The translations under genes were made by a program, and so were the position numbers. A stretch of 64,000 nt of DNA, taken from Enterobacterales bacterium CwR94. GTDB lineage: Bacteria; Pseudomonadota; Gammaproteobacteria; Enterobacterales; Enterobacteriaceae. Positions 1 to 8,187 of this stretch are shown here, piece by piece. Below the pieces are notes generated by a model. The model worked only from the letters and a program-made list of their open reading frames with translations, searched no databases and was not told where the DNA came from. Location: the NCBI GenBank assembly GCA_002837195.1, contig KZ478059.1, positions 558,001-622,000 on the forward strand, read 5' to 3'. The stretch's first letter is position 1; each line of letters starts with the position of its first letter.

Positions 1-342
1 GTACAAATTCAGCAAGTGATGGCGAATCTGATCATTAATGCGATCGATGCGACAGTGCTACAAACCAGCGCGCCACGCACGATCTCCATTCGCTCCTGCC
101 AGCAGGACGCAATGCTGGTATTTACCATTGTCGACAGCGGCATTGGCTTATCGGCAGAAGCTCACGCCCATCTGTTTGAGGCCTTCTGGACAACCAAAGA
201 GCAAGGACTGGGTGTGGGGTTAAGCCTGTGTAGAACCATTATTGATGCTAATGGTGGACATATTTGGGCAGAGCCTCAGCCGCACGGCGGCGCATGCTTT
301 GCCTTTCGCCTTCCCACCTTTGCAGAGGAATCCCCTGAATGA
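1..342 (+). CDS. Sensor histidine kinase, C-terminal ATPase part (gene starts before the window)
   Basis: Only the end of the gene is present; the reading frame is open from base 1 and no start is visible. The piece is a complete HATPase_c core: an N-box (NLIINAIDAT), a G1-type DSGIG motif, then GLGVGLSL (G2), ending in a typical GGACFAFRLP strand. It would phosphorylate its partner using ATP at the inner membrane or in the cytoplasm. The stop overlaps the start of the FixJ-like response regulator by 4 bases, so the two form one operon and a cognate pair. The sensor domain lies outside the window, so the signal is unknown. FixL/TodS-like kinases pair with this type of regulator, but the stimulus cannot be inferred. 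Confidence 0.9.
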   Translation, partial: VQIQQVMANLIINAIDATVLQTSAPRTISIRSCQQDAMLVFTIVDSGIGLSAEAHAHLFEAFWTTKEQGLGVGLSLCRTIIDANGGHIWAEPQPHGGACFAFRLPTFAEESPE

Positions 343-941
343 ATGATGCTCGCGTTTATGTCATTGACGACGACAGTTCGGTACGTGCCGCACTGGCAGA
401 CCTGTTGGCTTCCGTTGGGCTAGATGTCCAGGTGTTTAGCTCAACCCGGGAGTTTCTGGATACGCCACGAGAAAATTTGCCCGCCTGCCTGGTATTGGAC
501 GTGCGGATGCCGGAACAGAGCGGTGTCGATTTCCATCGCCACATGAACAGTCTCGGCTTACATTTTCCGGTGATTTTTATTACCGGACACGGGGATATTG
601 CAATGGGTGTCAATGCCATTAAAAACGGTGCCATTGAATTTCTGACTAAGCCCTTTAATGACCAGCAACTGCTCGATGCGATTCACCAGGGGATCGAACA
701 GGATCGCTGTCGTTTGCAACGCGAATGTATCACTGCTGACCTGCTCCGCCGTTGGCAGTCGTTGAGTGACGGTGAACGTGATGTCACGCGCCTGGTCGTG
801 CAGGGGTTGCTGAACAAACAGATTGCCTGGCAACTTAACCTCAGTGAAATCACGGTGAAAGTGCGCCGCGCCCATGCTATGCGCAAAATGCAGGCCGGCT
901 CGCTGGCAGAGTTGGTACGTCTGGTCGCCGATGTCGTTTAG
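339..941 (+). CDS. FixJ-family response regulator (REC + LuxR HTH)
   Basis: A 200-residue two-domain response regulator. The N-terminal receiver domain (about residues 5-120) has the acidic cluster DDD at 10-12, the phospho-acceptor Asp54 in VLDVRMP, and a conserved TKPF lysine motif. The C-terminal part (about 135-198) is a LuxR/GerE helix-turn-helix with the LNKQIAWQLNLSEITVKVRR recognition region. Length and order match FixJ/TtrR-type regulators. It is translationally coupled (ATGA overlap) to the upstream kinase, which should phosphorylate it. Targets are unknown: the next gene is on the opposite strand, and the regulated genes may lie left of the window. Family assignment is firm; physiological role is not known. 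Confidence 0.93.
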   Translation: MNDARVYVIDDDSSVRAALADLLASVGLDVQVFSSTREFLDTPRENLPACLVLDVRMPEQSGVDFHRHMNSLGLHFPVIFITGHGDIAMGVNAIKNGAIEFLTKPFNDQQLLDAIHQGIEQDRCRLQRECITADLLRRWQSLSDGERDVTRLVVQGLLNKQIAWQLNLSEITVKVRRAHAMRKMQAGSLAELVRLVADVV

Positions 942-959
942 GCGGTCATAAAGACCGCC
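941..959. terminator. Hairpin between convergent genes
   Basis: GGCGGTC-ATAAA-GACCGCC, a perfect 7-bp stem starting on the last base of the response-regulator stop and lying 9 bases before the end of the opposing acyltransferase gene. There is no clear T-tract on either strand, so this is a probable bidirectional but weak intrinsic terminator. Confidence 0.5.
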
Positions 960-968
960 CAACGCCTC

Positions 969-2078
969 TCACTTGATACCAAAGCCCAGTCGCGCTGCCG
1001 GAATGCGTCGCAGTAACAGATACAGGCTGACAGAGGACAACACCGACAACGCAATCACGCTCAAATAATAGGCCACGGCACTCATCGCCTGAGGATCAAG
1101 CAGATAGCCGTACAGGATCACAAAGGGATGATGAAACACATAGACCACCAATGCAGAGTGCGTAATAAAATCGACCAGCGGAGAACGCTTAAAACCGTCC
1201 CACAAAAACAAGTTAAAAATAAACGGGATAGCCGCCAATGGAATTAATGCCTCCAGCGTTGGCTTAATAAATTTAAAGAAGCTGGCATCACGAAAAGTAA
1301 AATAGAAAACATTCATCAGTACGTATGCCGACAGACTGAGCCACAATGGCAGCGACATCCATTTCTTTGCCCAGCCCGCCCCCGCTTTAAAGGCATAACC
1401 TAACAAGAAGTACGGCAAGTAATGCACTGTCAGTACCGGAATCTTGAGATATTCACGCAGTTGCAACGGAAAGTGGGCAGGAATCAATTTCGATGCAATC
1501 ACACAGCCGTACATAATCGCCATCACACTTAATATTACTGCCGCCACTGGAATATTTAGACGCACAACCTGACTGATCCGCGAATGGTATTTCAACACCA
1601 AAGCCGAAATAATAAACAGGCAATACAGAAACCACAGGTGTGATACAACACTGCCAACGTGGTGATCGGCGCTAACGCGCCACACCAGCCAGCATTGGGG
1701 GATAGCCACCACTAGCGTGGCAGTCAGCAATGGGATCAAAATCTTGCTGAGTCGGTTCTGCCAGAAAAATTGCTCGCCTTTCTTCTCGATCACTAAATAG
1801 CAAAAGTAACCAGAAATAAAGAAGAACACCTCCATTCTGAACAAGTGTGATATTGAAGAAAGAAGCGGAATAATCTCACTTTTGTGGTTAACACTGTTAT
1901 ATACCCAGTCCATCCCGCCCAATAATAACCCGGTGTGATACGGTATTCCGATTAAAATGAGAACGGCGCGCAATAAATCTAATCCATGTGCCCGCTGCGA
2001 TTTAGTTACGCTCGGTGAATAATCGATAACATCCCCAGACACACTGTCCCCTTCCTCAATTTGGCAAATTTTAATCAA
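969..2078 (-). CDS. Acyltransferase-3 family membrane protein, OpgC/MdoC-like
   Basis: A polytopic inner-membrane protein of up to 369 residues, with about ten hydrophobic segments and hallmarks shared with OpgC (MdoC), the succinyltransferase of osmoregulated periplasmic glucans: LDLLRAVLILIGIPYHTGL near the N-terminus, FRMEVFFFISGYF, SHLWFLYCL and VYVFHHPF near the C-terminus. The family transfers acyl groups to exported glycans; the donor and acceptor here are inferred only. It stands alone, convergent with the two-component system and divergent from the ABC operon. The TTG start at 2078 follows AGAGGG, but a GTG at 2042 is preceded by a stronger GAGGAAGG and lies just before the conserved region, so the protein may be 12 residues shorter. 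The gene looks more AT-rich than its neighbours. Confidence 0.85.
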   Translation of the reverse strand: MIKICQIEEGDSVSGDVIDYSPSVTKSQRAHGLDLLRAVLILIGIPYHTGLLLGGMDWVYNSVNHKSEIIPLLSSISHLFRMEVFFFISGYFCYLVIEKKGEQFFWQNRLSKILIPLLTATLVVAIPQCWLVWRVSADHHVGSVVSHLWFLYCLFIISALVLKYHSRISQVVRLNIPVAAVILSVMAIMYGCVIASKLIPAHFPLQLREYLKIPVLTVHYLPYFLLGYAFKAGAGWAKKWMSLPLWLSLSAYVLMNVFYFTFRDASFFKFIKPTLEALIPLAAIPFIFNLFLWDGFKRSPLVDFITHSALVVYVFHHPFVILYGYLLDPQAMSAVAYYLSVIALSVLSSVSLYLLLRRIPAARLGFGIK

Positions 2079-2325
2079 AAGAAACCCTCTCAGCCTGCAA
2101 TCAGGCCAAGACCGTTCTTAACGTTTCTTTACATCCATTTAATAATAGAGTCTTCCGGATAAGAGATGCCATCTTTTAACGATAAATTAGGACGATTACT
2201 TAATGGAAATGCTTTCCAGCGGGGATAATCACCTTTTTTATTACTGCTAAAAACAGCGCGATTAATACGGAGAATCCTGCATCAACACAGCTTGTCAGCA
2301 GGCAAAATTCGCTTCACAAAGCAAT

Positions 2326-2340
2326 TGTTATGTTATAACG
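2326..2340 (+). promoter_or_regulatory. Candidate Zur (zinc uptake repressor) operator
   Basis: The 15 bases TGTTATGTTATAACG match the enterobacterial Zur core TGTTATANTATAACA at 12 of the 14 defined positions, and the flanks (AA on the left, TTT on the right) also agree with the longer consensus. The site lies 46 bases upstream of the binding-protein start, where a promoter would be expected. The rest of the 308-base gap (2079-2386) is AT-rich, and I see no other gene in it. The match is read by eye; binding by Zur is inference. Confidence 0.6.
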
Positions 2341-2386
2341 TTTGCGACCTTCTCTGGGATGTACCATAACGAGTGTTAACAAGACA

Positions 2387-3913
2387 ATGACAAGAAGCCC
2401 CTTTTTGATTGCCTGGCTGGCCGTGGCCAGCGTGCTGTCTCCGCCAGCCAGCGCAGAGACCGAATCCCGCCCGGTGCGTATCGTTGCCCCGTTTGAAATC
2501 AAGGGCAGCGATCCGGCAGTTTCCGGCGACATCTTCCTGCGTATGGATATCACCGAAACCCTGGTGGAAGCCGATGCGCAAGGCCGCCCGGTTCCCGCTC
2601 TGGCCAGCCATTGGCAGGTTGATCCAGGCGGGAAACGCTGGACTTTCACGCTGCGGGACAACGTTCAGTTTCACGATGGCTCACCGCTTAACGCGGAAAG
2701 CGTGGTGAAATCGTTGCAGGTTGCGCGCAGTAAACCCGGTTTGCTGGATAAAGCGCCGATTACCGATATTCAGGCGCAGGGCAACACCGTGATCATTCAC
2801 TTATCGCGCCCGTTTGCTCCCTTACTGACTTTTCTGGCGGAAAGCCGGTCGCAAATTTTAGCGCTTAGCGCATGGAACGCGGCAGGACAGGTCAGCAAAG
2901 TGATTGGCACGGGCCCCTTTGAACTGACCCGCTTTCAACCGCCCCAGCAGTTAGAAGTAAAGCGCTTTGCGCACTATTGGGGTCCGCAACCTGCGATTAC
3001 CGCCGCCCGCTACCTGTCGGCCGGACGTGCTGAAACACGCGCAGTGCTGGCAGAAAGCGGCGATGCTGATTATGTGTTTAACCTTGATCCTGCCAGCCGG
3101 GCACGCCTCGCGCAGCGGCCACAATTGAAACTGTTATCGGTTTCCGTTCCGCGCACGGTGTTGCTGAAACTGAATGCGGCCCACCCTGCATTACAACAGG
3201 TGGAGGCTCGCCAGGCCATCAGTCTGGCGATTCAGCGCGATGCTCTGGCCCGCGCGGTCTTACGTTATCCCGCCTCTGCAACGCAAATGTTTCCCCCTTC
3301 GGTGCCAGACTGGCATAACCCGCAACTGCCCGCTTTAGCCTGGCAGCCCGCTGAGGCGAAAAAAAAGCTGGCTGCACTGGGATGGACCGCGGGCGCTGAC
3401 GGCATTCTCACCCGTGAGGGCCAGCGCTTTGCCCTGACGCTGACCACCTATCCCGATCGCCCAGAGTTGCCCCTTATCGCCATGGTGATTCAACAACAGC
3501 TACGGTCCATTGGCATAGACGTGACGCTAAATTCCACTAACTCCAGCGAAATTCCGCTAAAACACCATAACAACACGCTGGATATGGCGTTGTTCGCGCG
3601 TAACTTTGCCCTGACCCCCGACCCTTTGGGGACTCTGATGCAGGATTACCCCGCCACCGGCGGAGACTGGGGTGCGATGAACTGGCATAACGCCGCGTTC
3701 ACTGCCGCGCTGGACGAACTCACGCAGCCTGATGTGCAAGACGCCAATGCGTTACGCCAACAGGTCACCGCGATCTTACAAGCCGAGTTGCCGGTTATTC
3801 CTGTTGCCTGGTATCAACAAACGGTCGCCGTCGCCCGCGGGTTGCAGATCCCAGGCGTCGATCCTTTTGAGCGACACTTTGGCCTGCGTGAAATGCAGTG
3901 GGAGGCAAAATGA
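2387..3913 (+). CDS. ABC transporter periplasmic binding protein, peptide/nickel/opine type (SBP_bac_5)
   Basis: A 508-residue exported solute-binding protein. The start at 2387 is chosen because it gives a clean signal peptide (MTRSPFLIAWLAVASVLS, cleavage after PASA); longer in-frame starts would put extra residues in front of it. Family motifs: ITETLVEADAQGRPVPALA, WTFTLRDNVQFHDGSPL and GTGPFELTRF, as in DppA, NikA and CntA. It begins a four-gene operon (two permeases and a fused ATPase) with ATGA overlaps throughout. The Zur-like box in front suggests the ligand could be a zinc-chelate or metallophore rather than a plain peptide, but no metallophore synthesis genes are nearby. The substrate remains open. 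Confidence 0.85.
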   Translation: MTRSPFLIAWLAVASVLSPPASAETESRPVRIVAPFEIKGSDPAVSGDIFLRMDITETLVEADAQGRPVPALASHWQVDPGGKRWTFTLRDNVQFHDGSPLNAESVVKSLQVARSKPGLLDKAPITDIQAQGNTVIIHLSRPFAPLLTFLAESRSQILALSAWNAAGQVSKVIGTGPFELTRFQPPQQLEVKRFAHYWGPQPAITAARYLSAGRAETRAVLAESGDADYVFNLDPASRARLAQRPQLKLLSVSVPRTVLLKLNAAHPALQQVEARQAISLAIQRDALARAVLRYPASATQMFPPSVPDWHNPQLPALAWQPAEAKKKLAALGWTAGADGILTREGQRFALTLTTYPDRPELPLIAMVIQQQLRSIGIDVTLNSTNSSEIPLKHHNNTLDMALFARNFALTPDPLGTLMQDYPATGGDWGAMNWHNAAFTAALDELTQPDVQDANALRQQVTAILQAELPVIPVAWYQQTVAVARGLQIPGVDPFERHFGLREMQWEAK

Positions 3914-4842
3914 TTGCAGCATTAAGTTGGCGTGCCGCCCAGGCCTTGTTTGTGGTTCTGCTGGTGGGCGTATTGACCTATCTGTTGATGCAATCGCTGC
4001 CCGGCGATATGGCCTGGCGCATTGCTGCAGGTCGCTATGGCTATGATCTGGTGGATGCCGCCGCCGCCAGCAAGGTCGCGGCAGAGCTTTCGAGCCAGAC
4101 GGGATTGAGCGGATTGCTGCAGTGGTTGTGGTCAGCGTTACAGTTTGATTTTGGCCCCTCGCTGGTCTCGGGGGAATCCGTTGCCCATGAAGTGCTGTGG
4201 CAATTGGGGCACACCTTGCAGTTAGCGGCGATTGCCCTGCTGCTGACGCTGCTGATGTCATTACCTGTTGGCGTGTGGGCGGGCCTTAATCCGCAGGGCG
4301 TTGTCGATCGCGCGCTGTTCTGGCTCTCATCACTGCTGCGCGCGATCCCGCATTTTGCCCTTGGCTTGCTGCTGATCGTGTTGTTTGCCATCACCTTGAA
4401 GATTTTGCCCGGCGCGGGCGCTGGTCAATGGCAGCACAGTGTCTTACCCGCCTTTACGCTGGCCATCGGACTCTCTGCGCTCGGCGCACGCGTCACACGC
4501 AATCTGATGTTCGAGGTCGCGCAATCGGCCTGGTATCGCTGGGGACGCCAAAAGGGCTTGTCACCGACCCGCTTATTCTGGCAACACGGCTGGCGCAATC
4601 TCGGGGCACCGCTGGTGACCTGGCTGGCGGTGCAGTTTGTCTGGTTGGTTGAGGGCGTTGTGGTGGTCGAAACGCTGTTCGCCTGGCCCGGTATTGGTCA
4701 TGCGTTGGTGCATGCGATTTTCGCCCGCGATATTCCCGTTGTACAGGCCAGCGCAATGCTGTTGGGGCTGTTGTTCGTTGTGCTCAACGCCTGTACTGAT
4801 GTGATTTGCTACTGGTTAGATCCACGAGGACGTCAGGCATGA
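3910..4842 (+). CDS. ABC transporter permease 1 (DppB/NikB type)
   Basis: A 310-residue inner-membrane permease with about six hydrophobic segments. The N-terminal segment ALFVVLLVGVLTYLLMQSLPGD is split only by the usual DppB-family pattern, and the EAA-type cytoplasmic loop is visible around WYRWGRQKGLSPTRLFWQH. The start at 3910 follows GGGAGG and overlaps the binding-protein stop (ATGA), giving translational coupling. It should pair with the next gene to form the transport channel. Substrate as for the binding protein. Confidence 0.88.
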   Translation: MIAALSWRAAQALFVVLLVGVLTYLLMQSLPGDMAWRIAAGRYGYDLVDAAAASKVAAELSSQTGLSGLLQWLWSALQFDFGPSLVSGESVAHEVLWQLGHTLQLAAIALLLTLLMSLPVGVWAGLNPQGVVDRALFWLSSLLRAIPHFALGLLLIVLFAITLKILPGAGAGQWQHSVLPAFTLAIGLSALGARVTRNLMFEVAQSAWYRWGRQKGLSPTRLFWQHGWRNLGAPLVTWLAVQFVWLVEGVVVVETLFAWPGIGHALVHAIFARDIPVVQASAMLLGLLFVVLNACTDVICYWLDPRGRQA

Positions 4843-5639
4843 TGATGACACTTTCCCGCTTCAGCGTCCGCCAAAAGCTGGGCCTGATTCTGCTGTTGCT
4901 GGTATTCGCGCTGGCGTTTTTACCCCCGCTGCTGGGATTTGCCGATCCTCTGCAGCAAGATTTGCTCAAAATGCTGGGCTCTCCTGAAGCCGCAGCACCC
5001 TTTGGTTATGACCACCTAGGGCGTTCAATGTTGGCGCGACTCAGCGCCGCATTGCAGTTATCGCTCGGACTGGCGGTTGTCTGTGTGTGCACGGCGTTAC
5101 TGCCAGGCGTATTGCTTGGCCTGCTGGCGGCCTGGTACGGCGGTGCCGTTGAACGGCTGCTGAGCGGTATCGCGGCGGTCTGTCTGGCGTTGCCTGGCTT
5201 GTTGCTGGTGCTATTGCTGGCCGCGCTGGTACCTGACTCGCCGCTGATGCTGTATATCGGTTTATCACTGGTGCTGTGGGTAGAATTTTATCGCGTCAGT
5301 TGTGCAACCCTGCGTCCGGTGGTGGCCTCGCCAGCGCTGCAAGCCTCGCGTTTGCTGGGACTTTCTTCCTGGCTGTTGCTGCGTCGGCACATCTTGCCGC
5401 CGCTGTTCACGGTGATGACCACGTTAATTATTTTTAATCTGATCACCACCATTATGGCCATTTCTGCCCTCGGCTTTATCAGCGTCGGGATCCGTCCCCC
5501 CACGCCTGAACTGGGCATGATGATGACCGAATTGTTGCCGTGGTATCAGGAAGCGCCCTGGGTGTTGATGCAACCCGTGGCCGTGTTATTTGTGCTGCTG
5601 ATAAGCCTGAATTTACTGGCTAGCAAGGAGAAAGGATGA
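4839..5639 (+). CDS. ABC transporter permease 2 (DppC/NikC type)
   Basis: A 266-residue permease. The N-terminal region holds one membrane segment followed by FGYDHLGRSMLARL, the DppC/NikC signature (usually GTDxxGRD), then four or five membrane segments and an EAA loop near LQASRLLGLSSWLLLRRHILP. The start ATG at 4839 overlaps the stop of permease 1; two further ATG codons follow immediately, so the exact first residue is uncertain by one or two. It ends with an ATGA overlap into the ATPase gene, preceded by the strong ribosome site AAGGAGAAAGG. Confidence 0.87.
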   Translation: MMMTLSRFSVRQKLGLILLLLVFALAFLPPLLGFADPLQQDLLKMLGSPEAAAPFGYDHLGRSMLARLSAALQLSLGLAVVCVCTALLPGVLLGLLAAWYGGAVERLLSGIAAVCLALPGLLLVLLLAALVPDSPLMLYIGLSLVLWVEFYRVSCATLRPVVASPALQASRLLGLSSWLLLRRHILPPLFTVMTTLIIFNLITTIMAISALGFISVGIRPPTPELGMMMTELLPWYQEAPWVLMQPVAVLFVLLISLNLLASKEKG

Positions 5640-7087
5640 AGCCATTACTGATTGCAAATGAGATTTCTGTATGGGGCGTTGCACAACACGTTGCGCCGAT
5701 ATCCTTAACACTTCATGCAGGCCTGCCCTTGACGCTGATTGGGGAGACCGGTTCGGGCAAGAGCCTTATCGCACAAGCGTTAATGGGGTCACTGCCTCCG
5801 GAGCTGCGCGCTGAGGGAACGCTACAGATTGGCGAGCAAAAAATTGATGTCGCCCGCCAGCCGCTTGAGCACCGTGCTTTGTGGGGGAATACCCTTAGCG
5901 CGCTGCCACAGGAGCCGTGGCTGGCATTGGATCCCACCATGCGTTCGCGCCAACAGGTGCGTGAGGGCGCGCGTTATGTGCGTGGCTTAACGCCTGCACA
6001 GTCCGACGCCGACGCCGAACAGCGCTTAGCAGAAGTGGGTCTGGCACAGCATGCGCGGGCCTTTCCCTGGCAGCTTTCGGGCGGCATGGCACAACGCGTT
6101 GCGTTTGCCGCCGCGCGTGCGGGCGGCGCGCAGATCCTGATTGCCGATGAACCTACCAAAGGGTTGGACACTGAGCGTCGTGATGATGTGGGGCGCTTGC
6201 TGCTGTCAGAAGTACAACAAGGAGGAGCCTTGCTAACCATCACTCACGATATTGCGCTGGCAAGGCAACTCGGTGGCGAAGTGGCGGTGATTCGGCAGGG
6301 CCAGGTGGTTGAGCGCGGATTGGCCTCGCAGGTTCTTGAACATCCTCAGCACGCATACACGCGTAAGCTGCTGGCTGCCGATCCGGCGTGTTGGCCTGAG
6401 ACATCTCTGCATCCTGTCGCACAGACGGTGGTCATCGAGGCGCAAAGCGTGACATTGTCACGCGGCGGACATCGCCTGTTTGAGCAGCAATGCTTGCAGA
6501 TCCATGCCGGCGAAATCGTGGGTATCTCTGGGCCTAGCGGCAGCGGCAAAAGTTCGTTTGGCGATGTTTTACTGTCGCTGATTTCTCCCTGTGAAGGTCA
6601 GATACAGCGTCAACCCGGCATCGCGAAGGTGCGTTTTCAAAAACTCTATCAAGATCCGCCCTCGGCCTTCGCCCCGCAGATAACACTGCGACAATCCTTA
6701 CAAGATGTGATTCAACGCCATCAACTCGATGAGCGGGACATCGGGCCATTGATGGCGGATCTTGCATTAGCGCCAACGCTACTGGAGAGAACGCCTGCCA
6801 CCCTTTCCGGCGGGGAACTCCAACGCTTTGCCTTGTTGCGTATCCTGTTGCTGAAACCGGTGTTTATCTTTGCCGATGAACCGACGTCACGACTGGATCC
6901 CGTGGTACAACAACAAACCTTAGCGCTGTTAACCCGCATTGCGCGAGAGCGTCAGTGCGCGGTGGTTTTAGTGAGTCACGATCCGCATCTGCTGGCGAAA
7001 AGCACCCACCGGGTTATCACGCTCAGCAAATCTGATACTGAAATAAGTGACAATGTCACTCAACGTTTTCAGATGTGTACAGAATAA
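5636..7087 (+). CDS. ABC transporter ATPase with two fused nucleotide-binding domains
   Basis: A 483-residue protein carrying two complete ABC domains in one chain, replacing the separate DppD and DppF. The first has Walker A GETGSGKS, signature LSGGMAQR and Walker B ILIADEPTKGLD. The second has GPSGSGKS, LSGGELQR and IFADEPTSRLD. Both look intact, so both sites should hydrolyse ATP to drive the permease pair. The start at 5636 is coupled to the previous gene. The 3' end overlaps the last 32 bases of the convergent LacI-type regulator gene, so no terminator fits between them. Confidence 0.9.
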   Translation: MKPLLIANEISVWGVAQHVAPISLTLHAGLPLTLIGETGSGKSLIAQALMGSLPPELRAEGTLQIGEQKIDVARQPLEHRALWGNTLSALPQEPWLALDPTMRSRQQVREGARYVRGLTPAQSDADAEQRLAEVGLAQHARAFPWQLSGGMAQRVAFAAARAGGAQILIADEPTKGLDTERRDDVGRLLLSEVQQGGALLTITHDIALARQLGGEVAVIRQGQVVERGLASQVLEHPQHAYTRKLLAADPACWPETSLHPVAQTVVIEAQSVTLSRGGHRLFEQQCLQIHAGEIVGISGPSGSGKSSFGDVLLSLISPCEGQIQRQPGIAKVRFQKLYQDPPSAFAPQITLRQSLQDVIQRHQLDERDIGPLMADLALAPTLLERTPATLSGGELQRFALLRILLLKPVFIFADEPTSRLDPVVQQQTLALLTRIARERQCAVVLVSHDPHLLAKSTHRVITLSKSDTEISDNVTQRFQMCTE

Positions 7088-8075
7088 AATCCACTTTTCC
7101 GGCCGTGTAAGTATGGGGTGCGTCACCGTGTTCAAGGTGACGCAACATCAAATCCATCGCCAGTTGGGCATGCTGACGGGTATTTTGATCCAACGTCAGC
7201 GCTAAACTTCCCCTCGCCAGATACGCTCGCGTGGTGGCATAACGTTCATGCGTTATCCAGCACAGTTCCCCTAAACGACGATGGCGCGCCAGCGCCTCGC
7301 CAATTTGGGTATTGCCCAGACCAGTATTGTAGATGCCCACAATATCGCGACGCTGGCTGAGGGCTTTCTCTAATAGCCGGGTAATGGTGGCGCGATCTTC
7401 TTGCCCGGCAAGCACCTCACGCAGTTGCAGGCTGGGGAAATGTTGCGTCAACACATCACGAAAGCCCTGAATCCGCAGCCGATGCGCACTGTAATCCTCA
7501 CGCCCACTGAGCATCAGCACCTCGCCCTCGCCTTTAACCATGCGGCCCATCATTATTCCTGCGGTGCGCCCAGCCTGTAACTGGTTGATGCCAACATGGC
7601 AAAGTCGTGCCGCACCAGGCAAATCCGTCGCCAGGGTAATCACCGGCACGGAACGCAGTTGACACTGTTTCAGGGCTTCATACACCGCCGGGTGCTCATT
7701 GCCAAACACAATCAGCGCCTGACGCTTTTTACTGCTGCTAATAATGCGCTGCGCCAGTTTCTCCGGCTGCGACTCCGGCACAAAGGTTTTATGCAGCGTG
7801 ATGCGGCGATAGCCCAGTCCATTGGCGACATGGGCAAAATCTTGTGCCAGTTGACGAAAGAAAAAGGAGTCATTGCCGCTGAGAAACACCTCGACTTGCC
7901 AGGGGAAACGATGCTCTTCCGGTAAGATGCGTTTTAACCCGGCTTCGCGCGCCGCCTGTAAGACTTTGCGCGTGGTCGCGGGCGAGACCCCGCCTCGCTC
8001 ATTGAGCACGCGGTCTACCGTGGCAACCCCCACGCCAATGTGTTTCGCCAGCATTTCCAGTGAGATGTTTTTCAT
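7056..8075 (-). CDS. LacI-family transcriptional regulator of the sugar/cyclitol locus
   Basis: A 339-residue repressor-type protein. The N-terminal helix-turn-helix and hinge (NISLEMLAKHIGVGVATVDR, then VLNERGGVSPATTRKVLQAA) is followed by a periplasmic-binding-like sugar-sensing domain (about 60-330). It is divergent from the IolG-like dehydrogenase, and the palindrome TGATGG-AAAG-CCATCA lies between them, 23 bases upstream of this gene. A near-identical palindrome precedes the IolE-like operon 4.3 kb away, so this protein probably controls both units and itself. The inducer is unknown; an inositol or keto-sugar would fit the neighbours. Confidence 0.88.
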   Translation of the reverse strand: MKNISLEMLAKHIGVGVATVDRVLNERGGVSPATTRKVLQAAREAGLKRILPEEHRFPWQVEVFLSGNDSFFFRQLAQDFAHVANGLGYRRITLHKTFVPESQPEKLAQRIISSSKKRQALIVFGNEHPAVYEALKQCQLRSVPVITLATDLPGAARLCHVGINQLQAGRTAGIMMGRMVKGEGEVLMLSGREDYSAHRLRIQGFRDVLTQHFPSLQLREVLAGQEDRATITRLLEKALSQRRDIVGIYNTGLGNTQIGEALARHRRLGELCWITHERYATTRAYLARGSLALTLDQNTRQHAQLAMDLMLRHLEHGDAPHTYTAGKVDFILYTSENVE

Positions 8076-8097
8076 CGTTTTTCCTGCGTTAATTCAA

Positions 8098-8113
8098 TGA
8101 TGGAAAGCCATCA
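8098..8113. promoter_or_regulatory. Candidate operator of the 7056-8075 regulator (site 1)
   Basis: Perfect 6-bp inverted repeat TGATGG-AAAG-CCATCA in the divergent control region between the regulator gene and the IolG-like gene. The same arms with another 4-base spacer occur at 12428-12443. Confidence 0.65.
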
Positions 8114-8187
8114 AAATCGGCGTTTAGTCAGTGTAACCGTCGCGGGTATTTTGACAATGTGGATCCCCCTTTTTTCTGGAGAAATGC

